NCBI GenBank assembly: GCA_031372705.1
Contig: JANMLV010000158.1
Location: 1 to 7,521 of the forward strand
Length of the DNA: 7,521 nt
Direction: 5' to 3'
From: UBA7236 sp031372705
GTDB taxonomy: Bacteria > Bacteroidota > Bacteroidia > Chitinophagales > BACL12
The notes below the pieces were generated by a model. That model did no database searches. It was not told the DNA's origin and saw only the letters and a list, made by a program, of their open reading frames with translations. The position numbers and the translations under genes were made by a program. Shown in pieces: positions 1-5,967 of the stretch. Each line of letters starts with the position of its first letter. Positions within the stretch are counted from its first letter, which is position 1.

Positions 1-53
1 CCAACAGCACCTAATAATTGAAACTAAGTTTTTAAAACAGACAACCAACCGGC

Positions 54-1598
54 ATGGCAGAATTCGAAAGCAACTCGACCAATCAATATAAGAAGAACGA
101 ACGCAAGCGCAATCAAACCGATCTTTCTTCGGTAGTTTATGGCAAAGTGCCACCACAAGCTCCCGATTTGGAGGAAGCAGTATTGGGTGCATTTATGATT
201 GACCGCGATGCTGTTACCAATGCAATTGAATTATTGCGCCCCGAAAGTTTTTATGATGATAGGCATCGCATCATATTTACGGCAATTCGTAATTTGTTTG
301 AAAAAACACATCCTATCGATTTGCTCACCGTTTCGGAGGAATTGCGCAAAATGGGTCAATTGGAAGAAGCCGGCGGACCGTTTTATGTTACATCGTTAAC
401 TAATCGCGTAGCATCTGCGGCGCATATTGAACACCATGCTCGTATTGTCACCCAAAAATTTATTCAGCGAGAACTCATTCGCATTTCAAGTGAAATTGTG
501 CACGATTCGTATGAAGATACCACCGATGTATTTGAATTGTTAGATAAAGCCGAACAAAACCTGTTCAACATCGCCGATAAAAACTTACGCACGAGTTATA
601 ATGAAATTAACAGTTTATTAAGTGCAACCATAAAAGAAATTGACGAAGCAAGAAAGCATGAAGATGCATTAACCGGTTGCCCTTCAGGTTTCAGCACGCT
701 CGACAGATTAACGGGAGGATGGCAAAAATCAGATTTAATTATTGTAGCTGCTCGTCCTTCAATGGGTAAAACAGCTTTTACACTATCATTAGCCAGAAAT
801 GCAGCGGTAGATTTCAAAAAAGGTGTGGCATTCTTTTCATTGGAGATGAGCGCTCAACAATTAGTAAAACGTTTAATCAGCGCCGAAACTGAAATTCCTG
901 CCGAAAAAATTATTAAAGGCCATTTAGCAGAACACGAAATGGTGCAATTAGTGAAACTATCCGGTCGCCTCGGCGAAGCACCGATTTTTATTGATGACAC
1001 ACCGGCAATTAATATTTTTGAATTGCGCGCTAAATGTCGTCGTTTAAAAATGCAACACGATATTCAGTTAGTAGTAATCGATTACTTGCAATTAATGACC
1101 GCCTCCGATTCTAGTAAAGGTGGTAATCGCGAACAGGAAATCAGTCAGATTTCACGTTCATTAAAATCTATCGCCAAAGAATTAAATATTCCCATAATTG
1201 CGCTCTCACAATTAAGTCGTAAAGTGGAAGACAGGGGAGGTGCAAAACGACCAATGCTATCCGACTTACGTGAATCGGGCGCCATTGAGCAAGATGCCGA
1301 TTTAGTTTGCTTCTTGTATCGTCCCGAATACTACGGTTTAGATGTTGATGAAAGCGGATTACCAACAAAAGGTATCGCCGAAGTAATAATTGCAAAGCAT
1401 AGAAATGGTGCACTCGAAAATGTGCGCGTGCGCTTCGTAGATAAATACATCAAATTTGTTGATCTTGATGAGATGTATACACCGCAAGGCCTAACACCAC
1501 TCGCTAATGTAATCACCGACAATAAAGCCACCATCACCCGTAAATCGAAAATGGATGACATGGAAGGGGTTGATTTAAATGATGAGCCACCGTTTTAA
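54..1598 (+). CDS. dnaB: Replicative DNA helicase DnaB
   Basis: Hexameric 5'-3' helicase that unwinds DNA at the replication fork and interacts with primase; cytoplasmic. The 514-residue product has a basic, low-complexity N-terminus (about 1-30), then the DnaB N-terminal domain (about 33-135, opening PPQAPDLEEAVLGAFM), a linker, and a RecA-like C-terminal ATPase domain (about 205-470). Visible motifs are Walker A in ARPSMGKTA (233-241, K239), the catalytic Glu segment FSLEMS (261-266), Walker B in LVVIDYLQLM (D343), the switch Gln in ALSQLSR (Q385) and the arginine-finger segment KHRNG (R450). The tail is acidic and ends EPPF. Length is normal for the family and no intein interrupts the motifs. 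ATG at 54 gives the full N-terminal domain. Only 53 bases lie upstream and no convincing promoter or Shine-Dalgarno site is visible there. The gene converges on the permease gene across a repeat-rich interval. Confidence 0.97.
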   Translation: MAEFESNSTNQYKKNERKRNQTDLSSVVYGKVPPQAPDLEEAVLGAFMIDRDAVTNAIELLRPESFYDDRHRIIFTAIRNLFEKTHPIDLLTVSEELRKMGQLEEAGGPFYVTSLTNRVASAAHIEHHARIVTQKFIQRELIRISSEIVHDSYEDTTDVFELLDKAEQNLFNIADKNLRTSYNEINSLLSATIKEIDEARKHEDALTGCPSGFSTLDRLTGGWQKSDLIIVAARPSMGKTAFTLSLARNAAVDFKKGVAFFSLEMSAQQLVKRLISAETEIPAEKIIKGHLAEHEMVQLVKLSGRLGEAPIFIDDTPAINIFELRAKCRRLKMQHDIQLVVIDYLQLMTASDSSKGGNREQEISQISRSLKSIAKELNIPIIALSQLSRKVEDRGGAKRPMLSDLRESGAIEQDADLVCFLYRPEYYGLDVDESGLPTKGIAEVIIAKHRNGALENVRVRFVDKYIKFVDLDEMYTPQGLTPLANVITDNKATITRKSKMDDMEGVDLNDEPPF

Positions 1599-1615
1599 AA
1601 GATGACTTTTTAAAA
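1593..1615 (+). terminator. Weak AT-rich hairpin at the dnaB stop codon
   Basis: TTTTAAAAG (1593-1601) can pair with CTTTTTAAAA (1606-1615) around an ATGA loop, with one bulged T. The hairpin includes the dnaB stop codon (1596-1598). It has almost no G-C pairs and no T-tract follows the stem, so it is not a canonical intrinsic terminator. It is the only hairpin close to the end of dnaB, hence listed at low confidence. Confidence 0.25.
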
Positions 1616-1637
1616 GGAACTTGCCTAAAGTCAAGCG

Positions 1638-1675
1638 GGCACGGATTTAACGGATTAAAAGGATTTTCGCGGATG
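1638..1675 (+). repeat. GGAT array phased at 9-10 bp
   Basis: GGAT occurs at 1643, 1652, 1661 and 1671, so spacings are 9, 9 and 10 bp, about one helical turn. The intervening bases are alike (CGGATTTAA, CGGATTAAAA, GGATTTTCG). The stretch is non-coding and starts 40 bases after the dnaB stop. It looks like a short dispersed intergenic repeat rather than a gene part. Its role is unknown. Confidence 0.6.
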
Positions 1676-1678
1676 GGT

Positions 1679-1720
1679 TGCCACAAGGCCTGAAGGTGCT
1701 CGAAGATTAATTTTAATGAT
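1679..1720 (+). repeat. Degenerate extra copy of the inverted-repeat right arm
   Basis: This stretch (TGCCACAAGGCCTGAAGG, then GTGCTCGAAGATTAATTTTAATGAT) aligns imperfectly with 1941-1993 (TGCCGCGAAGGCGCTAAG, then TGGCTCGAAGG and onward to GTACTGCT), with small deletions. Both lie directly before the shared GCACTATTTA that opens each tandem unit. I read it as a decayed third right arm, meaning the tandem structure once extended further toward dnaB. Confidence 0.5.
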
Positions 1721-1802
1721 GCACTATTTATGTATAATTAAATGGCTCAATAATTATCAATCATTTAATACTATTCACATAATTCCTTAGCGAAACTTTG
1801 GT

Positions 1803-1961
1803 CCACTTAGCGCCTTCGCGGCTATACAAATCGTAAGTAAAATAAATATCCAAATCAACAGTTAATTCGAAAAACTTTGACCACAAATAAGATTTAAATT
1901 GCATTTCAACTTGAATTAACTAGTAGTAGCGTGTTTTTTTTGCCGCGAAGGCGCTAAGTGG
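1803..1961. repeat. Inverted-repeat pair in tandem unit 1
   Basis: Left arm 1803-1822 (CCACTTAGCGCCTTCGCGGC) is the exact reverse complement of right arm 1942-1961, a perfect 20-bp match flanking a 119-bp AT-rich core. The arms are much richer in G+C than their surroundings. The bases outside the left arm (GGT at 1800-1802) differ from the corresponding ones in unit 2, so the pairing extends less far here. Confidence 0.9.
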
Positions 1962-2074
1962 CTCGAAGGTACACGAAGATGAATTGTACTGCTGCACTAT
2001 TTACGTATAATTAAATGGCTCAATAATTATCAATCATTTAATACTATTCACATAATTCCTTCGCGAAACTTTGC

Positions 2075-2234
2075 GCCACTTAGCGCCTTCGCGGCTTTAC
2101 AAATCGTAAGTAAAATAAATATCCAAATCAACAGTTAATTCGAAAAACTTTGACCACAAATAAGATTTAAATTACATTTCAACTTGAATTAACTTGTAGT
2201 AGCGTTTTTTTTTGCCGCGAAGGCGCTAAGTGGC
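2075..2234. repeat. Inverted-repeat pair in tandem unit 2
   Basis: Left arm 2075-2095 and right arm 2214-2234 are perfect reverse complements over 21 bp around a 118-bp core. With about five mismatches the pairing extends outward to about 2060 and 2249, giving arms of roughly 36 nt. Within the left arm, GCG recurs at 2063, 2073, 2083 and 2091 (spacing 10, 10, 8), so the arm has its own internal periodicity. The arrangement resembles the terminal inverted repeats of a small non-autonomous element, but target-site duplications are not clear. Confidence 0.9.
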
Positions 2235-2252
2235 TCGAAGGTACACGAAAAT

Positions 2253-2344
2253 AGATGATAATATAAAGTTAGCCAACGGTGCAACTCCGTGCCTGCCAGG
2301 CTGAATAGACTGAAGCAACCTCCACAACGCAAACACATTGCTTG
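2253..2344. other. Intergenic stretch without an assignable gene
   Basis: No reading frame or RNA gene can be supported here. Two small self-complementary spots lie side by side: ACGG and CCGT closing 2276-2290, and GCCT and AGGC closing 2291-2301. They make this the most G+C-rich patch of the interval outside the inverted-repeat arms. It may be a fragment of another dispersed repeat, but that is inference. Confidence 0.35.
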
Positions 2345-2375
2345 TAATTAAATTTTAGTATCTAAAATTTAATTA
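2345..2375. repeat. 31-bp AT-rich palindrome (14-bp perfect stem, 3-nt loop)
   Basis: The arm 2345-2358 (TAATTAAATTTTAG) is perfectly complementary to 2362-2375 around the loop TAT. It lies between the convergent ends of dnaB and the permease gene, where a bidirectional terminator might be expected. However, each arm has only one G or C and no T-tract follows on either strand, so termination is only a possibility. Confidence 0.7.
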
Positions 2376-2395
2376 TTAGCACACATCAAAGCATC

Positions 2396-2427
2396 AGCAC
2401 ATCAGCACATTAGCACTTCAGCACATT
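2396..2427 (+). repeat. Four 8-bp tandem repeats, consensus AGCACATY
   Basis: AGCAC begins at 2396, 2404, 2412 and 2420. The units read AGCACATC, AGCACATT, AGCACTTC and AGCACATT. A looser related stretch (AGCACACATC) begins at 2378. The sequence is non-coding and lies 61 bases beyond the permease stop codon. The unit length fits slipped-strand expansion. It is related in sequence and unit length to the 16-bp repeats just downstream. Confidence 0.8.
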
Positions 2428-2442
2428 GGGCTCCGGCTGTTC

Positions 2443-2478
2443 CATTGGTACATCTGCACATTGGTACATCTGCACATT
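2443..2478 (+). repeat. Two perfect 16-bp tandem repeats plus a partial third
   Basis: CATTGGTACATCTGCA is present at 2443-2458 and again at 2459-2474, followed by CATT. Each unit is two diverged 8-mers (GCACATTG and GTACATCT) of the same family as the AGCACATY array 16 bases upstream. The block ends 9 bases before the permease stop codon. Confidence 0.85.
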
Positions 2479-2487
2479 TGTTTAGCT

Positions 2488-3615
2488 TTATTTGCTTGCG
2501 TATCTTACCAAAAACAACGCTACAAACGCAAATAAGATGTTAGGAATATTAGTTCCAATTATAGGGTGCAGACTGCTGTTAATTGAAAACGAAGTAGAAA
2601 ATTGCATGAAGAAAATATACAATGCGCTTAAAGCAACGCCCGAAATAATATTAAACCAGTTTCCGCCTCTAATTTTTTTGGAACCTAGAGCAGCTCCCAT
2701 TATAACAAGTATTAATGCAGAAATAGCGGAAGATGCACGACGATATTGTTCAACCGTGTAGTATTCTAGTTCTCCGGTGCCTTCTTCTTTTTTCTCCTTG
2801 ATGTAGGCTTCCATTTCTTCGTAATTTAATACATCTTTTATACGAATGTCTTCATCAAAATCTTTTGGTAATAAATGAATTACGGTATCAAACTGTTTGC
2901 CTTCCGTATATTTTTCGCCTACGTCGCCAATTTCCCAATATTTATAATCAATAAATCGCCAATTATTTTTGTCGGCTTGATAAACAATTTTAGCGGCATT
3001 TATTTTTTTAACCAATTTACGGTCTGCGCCGGTTCCATCAAATTGTTCTAAAGAAAAATTAAAGCCCTCGTTGTTTTTGAATTTAAATCGCTCCAGCGAA
3101 ATAATGGTATGCTTATTTATTTTTAAATGCTTGGTATTACCGTAATTTTTTGGAGCGTGAATATATTTATCTTCAAATTCTAATTTGCGTTTATTGGTTT
3201 CGGGAACGGTCCAGTAGTTGGCATAAAGTAAAATGCCGACAGCTGCTAAGCCGCAAAATATATATGGTCTGAGAAATCGCCTGAAATTCATGCCACTGTT
3301 AAACATGGCAATAATCTCGCTATTGTAAGCCATGCGCGATGTAAAAAATATTACCGCCAGAAATATGAGCAAAGGCGCTAAAATGGAAGTAATAAATGGA
3401 ATAAAATCAAGATAATACTGCACTACTTCCAAAGGCGGCGCGCTGCGTTCAGCAAACTTTTCCATCTTCTCCGACAAGTCAATTACGATGGCTATCGAAA
3501 TAATAATAAGATGTGCAAAGATGGTAGATACCACAAACTTCTTAACGACATAAATATCGGTGATACTCAGCCATTTTCTGAAAGGTTGCCATATAATATC
3601 CTTGTTTATTTTCAC
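2488..3615 (-). CDS. LptF/LptG (YjgP/YjgQ) family permease
   Basis: Inner-membrane subunit of the lipopolysaccharide transport ABC complex LptB2FG, which pulls LPS out of the inner membrane and feeds it to the periplasmic Lpt bridge. The 375 residues show three N-terminal membrane segments (about 25-47, 68-92, 114-134), a soluble periplasmic beta-jellyroll-type domain (about 135-288) and three C-terminal segments (about 294-312, 319-342, 354-372). The segment NSEIIAMFNSGMNFRRFLRP (98-117) after the second membrane span is the family's conserved cytoplasmic region that contacts the ATPase. Length matches LptF and LptG (about 360). The start is GTG (3615-3613), and the tgt stop TGA sits inside the same GTGA, so translation is probably coupled. 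I cannot tell LptF from LptG, so no symbol is given. The ATPase LptB is not in this window. Confidence 0.9.
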   Translation of the reverse strand: MKINKDIIWQPFRKWLSITDIYVVKKFVVSTIFAHLIIISIAIVIDLSEKMEKFAERSAPPLEVVQYYLDFIPFITSILAPLLIFLAVIFFTSRMAYNSEIIAMFNSGMNFRRFLRPYIFCGLAAVGILLYANYWTVPETNKRKLEFEDKYIHAPKNYGNTKHLKINKHTIISLERFKFKNNEGFNFSLEQFDGTGADRKLVKKINAAKIVYQADKNNWRFIDYKYWEIGDVGEKYTEGKQFDTVIHLLPKDFDEDIRIKDVLNYEEMEAYIKEKKEEGTGELEYYTVEQYRRASSAISALILVIMGAALGSKKIRGGNWFNIISGVALSALYIFFMQFSTSFSINSSLHPIIGTNIPNILFAFVALFLVRYASK

Positions 3616-4742
3616 AAACGCGTTGTTACTTTTTTAACCATTATGTTTTTCCATGCTGCAAAATCGCCTGCAATAATATGTTTTCTCGACTCCTTAACCA
3701 ACCATAAATAAAAGCTCAAATTGTGCACACTTGCAATTTGCGGACCTAAACGTTCGCCGCTTGCAAATAAGTGCCGAACAAATGCTTTGCTATGCATTCT
3801 GCTTGTTAGCGCATTACTTGTTGCATCTAAAGGCGTAAAATCTGCCTCCCACTTCTTATTTTTAATATTAATTATTCCTTCTGCGGTAAATATCATGCCA
3901 TTTCTGCCATTTCGGGTTGGCATTACACAATCAAACATATCGATACCAAGGGCAATACATTCTAAAATATTTTGAGGCGTGCCCACACCCATTAAATAGC
4001 GGGGTTTATCGGTTGGTAAAATACTGCACACTGTTTCGGTCATCGCATACATGTCTTCATGCGGTTCACCCACGCTTAATCCGCCAATGGCATTGCCTTC
4101 CAACTCCATGCTTGCAATTACTTCTGCCGATTGTTTCCGCAAATCGTTGTAAACCGAACCTTGCACAATTGGAAATAGATATTGCTTATAATCGTAAACG
4201 GATGTGGTATTATTAAATTGTGTTACACATCGCTTTAACCATCTATGTGTTAGCTCCATGCTCTTTTTTGCATAATCGTATTCGCATGGATAGGGTGTAC
4301 ATTCATCAAATGCCATGATGATGTCGGCACCAATTTTTCGCTGGATGTCCATCACATTTTCCGGTGTAAAAAAATGCTTCGACCCGTCGATATGCGACTG
4401 AAATGTTACGCCTTCTTCCTTAATTTTCCTGATTTTGGCTAAAGAATGCACTTGAAACCCGCCGCTATCGGTCAAAATGGGACCTTTCCAGGTGTTGAAT
4501 TTATGCAATCCGCCGGCCTGTTCGATTATATCTGTTCCCGGTCGCAAGTATAAATGATAAGTATTGCTCAGAATAATATCTGCAGCGATATCATCTATCA
4601 ATTCCTGAAAATGCACGCCCTTAACGGTTCCTATGGTGCCAACAGGCATAAAAATGGGCGTTGGAATTTCGCCGTGATCGGTTTTAATCACGCCTGCACG
4701 GGCTTTTGATTGTGGGTCGGTTGCTGAAAGTTGGAAAAACAC
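3612..4742 (-). CDS. tgt: Queuine/preQ1 tRNA-guanine transglycosylase
   Basis: Exchanges the wobble guanine-34 of GUN-anticodon tRNAs (Asp, Asn, His, Tyr) for preQ1 in queuosine synthesis; cytoplasmic. The 376 residues match the whole TIM-barrel family. FMPVGT is at 31-36. General-base Asp92 is in TDSGGFQ. Substrate-pocket residues are D146 and C148 (AFDEC), Q194 (PIVQG) and G221 (IGGLSVGE). The presumed nucleophile D271 is in DMFDCVMPTRNGRNG. The zinc site is odd: H340 (SVHNL) is kept, but where the Zymomonas enzyme has CxCxxC there are S309, A311 and S314. The start is GTG at 4742. It gives MFFQLSATDP, as expected for the family N-terminus, and an in-frame TAA lies 14 codons upstream, with no ATG between. 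First gene of an operon with the permease. A TATTTTTG box 4 nt before the GTG suggests a leaderless mRNA. Confidence 0.97.
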   Translation of the reverse strand: MFFQLSATDPQSKARAGVIKTDHGEIPTPIFMPVGTIGTVKGVHFQELIDDIAADIILSNTYHLYLRPGTDIIEQAGGLHKFNTWKGPILTDSGGFQVHSLAKIRKIKEEGVTFQSHIDGSKHFFTPENVMDIQRKIGADIIMAFDECTPYPCEYDYAKKSMELTHRWLKRCVTQFNNTTSVYDYKQYLFPIVQGSVYNDLRKQSAEVIASMELEGNAIGGLSVGEPHEDMYAMTETVCSILPTDKPRYLMGVGTPQNILECIALGIDMFDCVMPTRNGRNGMIFTAEGIINIKNKKWEADFTPLDATSNALTSRMHSKAFVRHLFASGERLGPQIASVHNLSFYLWLVKESRKHIIAGDFAAWKNIMVKKVTTRL

Positions 4743-4746
4743 GGCG

Positions 4747-4754
4747 CAAAAATA
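4747..4754 (-). promoter_or_regulatory. Candidate -7 box for tgt (TATTTTTG)
   Basis: Read on the minus strand, TATTTTTG matches the Bacteroidota -7 consensus TAnnTTTG. It ends 4 nt before the GTG start, placing the expected transcript start at about the start codon. No clear TTG at the -33 position could be found upstream, so the call rests on the -7 match and its position. Confidence 0.5.
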
Positions 4755-4783
4755 CTTAATTGTGGAAAGCTTGTGTATATGTT

Positions 4784-4798
4784 ATGAAATCCTTTCAT
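4784..4798. promoter_or_regulatory. Candidate operator palindrome in the divergent promoter region
   Basis: ATGAAA-TCC-TTTCAT is a perfect 6-bp inverted repeat with a 3-nt spacer. It lies in the 97-bp gap between the divergent tgt and glycosyltransferase starts, 20 bases before the glycosyltransferase -7 box and 29 bases upstream of the tgt -7 box. A second, smaller inverted repeat (ATTGC and GCAAT, 4800-4814) follows. Protein binding is inference from size and position only. Confidence 0.3.
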
Positions 4799-4818
4799 CA
4801 TTGCACAAAGCAATAATC

Positions 4819-4826
4819 TAACTTTG
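4819..4826 (+). promoter_or_regulatory. Candidate -7 box for the glycosyltransferase operon (TAACTTTG)
   Basis: TAACTTTG fits TAnnTTTG exactly and lies 13 nt before the ATG at 4840. A TTG at 4801-4803 could serve as the -33 element, but its 15-nt spacing is shorter than usual. The leader would be only about 8 nt, too short for a normal Shine-Dalgarno site. Confidence 0.55.
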
Positions 4827-4839
4827 CGAAGCACATTTT

Positions 4840-5967
4840 ATGGACGAACTATTTATTAATACCCTGATTTTTTACATTTTTTGCGGAGCGGCTTTCTTCC
4901 AACTTTTTTACTTTTTATTTTTCTATCTGCGTTTAGCGAATTATAAACCGAAAGAAAATAAAGCTGTTAATTATCCGCCTGTATCTGTAATTATTTGCGC
5001 TAGAAATGAAGACACGAATCTCAAAAAGAATCTGCCTCAAATTTTAGCACAAGACTATCCTGCTTTCGAAGTAATTGTGGTTGATGATAATTCGGAAGAC
5101 GGCACAACAGAATATTTGTTTTTTCTATCTCAAAAAGAGCCTAGATTAAAACGCACTAAAACCGGAAACAGCAATAGAATGATGGCAGGAAAAAAATTCC
5201 CTCTTACATTGGGGCTAAAAGCAGCTGCAAACGATTTAGTATTATTAACAGATGCCGATTGTTATCCCGCAACTAATCAGTGGTTAAAAAACATGGTTGC
5301 AGGATATTTAAATAATGAGAAATCTATAGTTTTGGGATATGGTGCTTACGAAAAGCAACCCGGCAGGCTTAACCGCAGAATCAGGTACGAAACCGTTGTA
5401 TCGGCAATTAATTATTTATCGTTTGCGTTAGCTAAATTTCCTTACATGGGGGTTGGCAGAAACTTGTCGTATAAAAAGGAAATGTTTTTTAATACAAACG
5501 GCTTTTTCGACCATCGCGAATTACCGAGTGGTGACGATGACTTATTTATTAATAAAGTAGCAACTAAATACAATACTGCTATCGAAATTATGCCTGAATC
5601 GTTCACCTATTCTGAGCCTAAAGAAACCAGGGAAGATTGGATAGAGCAGAAAACGCGTCATTTAAGCACTGCGCGATTTTATAAAGGGAAACATAAGCTA
5701 TTATTGGGTATACAGCCAATATCGCATATTTTATTTTGGTTTACGTCTGTATATTTATTGAGCATACTTTTTGTATATTGGTATGTAGTAGTAGCAGCTT
5801 TTGTAGTGCGTTGGGCATTGTTAAGATATACCTTTTCGCATTCGATGAATAAACTCGATGAAAAAGATTTAAAACCTTATATCGAGTTATATGATATCAT
5901 ACAAATTGGTTACTACTTCCGATTTGCGAAAGCAGCATTAATAAAAACAAAATACAGATGGGATTAA
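4840..5967 (+). CDS. Membrane-associated family 2 glycosyltransferase
   Basis: Transfers a sugar from a nucleotide-activated donor to an envelope or polysaccharide acceptor at the inner membrane; the exact substrates cannot be read from the sequence. The 375 residues begin with a membrane anchor (about 5-31). A GT-A catalytic domain follows (about 46-280): PPVSVIICARNE (46-57), the nucleotide-binding VDDNSEDGT (81-89), the metal-binding DAD in LLTDADC (135-141), the acidic GDDDLF (231-236) presumably holding the catalytic base, and QKTRH (270-274) in the place of the family's (Q/R)xxRW-type motif. A hydrophobic C-terminal region (about 287-327) gives one or two more membrane segments. It is divergent from tgt, and its last 10 nt overlap the sigma-factor gene. 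The ATG at 4840 is supported by the nearby TAACTTTG box. Confidence 0.9.
   Translation: MDELFINTLIFYIFCGAAFFQLFYFLFFYLRLANYKPKENKAVNYPPVSVIICARNEDTNLKKNLPQILAQDYPAFEVIVVDDNSEDGTTEYLFFLSQKEPRLKRTKTGNSNRMMAGKKFPLTLGLKAAANDLVLLTDADCYPATNQWLKNMVAGYLNNEKSIVLGYGAYEKQPGRLNRRIRYETVVSAINYLSFALAKFPYMGVGRNLSYKKEMFFNTNGFFDHRELPSGDDDLFINKVATKYNTAIEIMPESFTYSEPKETREDWIEQKTRHLSTARFYKGKHKLLLGIQPISHILFWFTSVYLLSILFVYWYVVVAAFVVRWALLRYTFSHSMNKLDEKDLKPYIELYDIIQIGYYFRFAKAALIKTKYRWD

Larger units (their letters stand above)
1721..2252 (+). repeat. Tandem duplication with a 272-273 bp period
   Basis: Unit 1 (from 1721) and unit 2 (from 1994) both begin GCACTATTTA and run in parallel for about 258 bp. I count about seven substitutions plus one single-base indel in a T-tract (GTG followed by T8 at 1931-1941, against G followed by T9 at 2204-2213), so identity is about 97%. 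They diverge just after CACGAA at about 1978 and 2250. No reading frame of note runs through either unit. Each unit holds an AT-rich leader, a left arm, a core of about 118 bp and a right arm (listed separately). There is no transposase, so this is either a non-autonomous element or a duplicated intergenic repeat. Confidence 0.92.

Noticed and set aside
20..40. dnaB -7 promoter box (TAAGTTTT at 25-32)
   Set aside because: The last base departs from TAnnTTTG and no -33 element can be seen in the short upstream sequence.
54..1598. Intein or other insertion in dnaB
   Set aside because: Inteins are frequent in dnaB, but length is normal and Walker A, Walker B and the following motifs are uninterrupted.
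1721..2252. Insertion sequence or intact transposon
   Set aside because: No reading frame resembling a transposase runs through the repeats. At most this is a non-autonomous element.
2378..2478. CRISPR array
   Set aside because: The repeats are 8 and 16 bp with no spacers of regular length, and no cas genes are present.
3511..4216. Plus-strand reading frames opposite the permease and tgt genes
   Set aside because: They are shadows of well-supported minus-strand genes and show no protein family features.
4743..4839. preQ1 riboswitch ahead of tgt
   Set aside because: The likely transcript start is at the start codon, leaving no leader to fold, and no pseudoknot-like preQ1 aptamer is recognisable.
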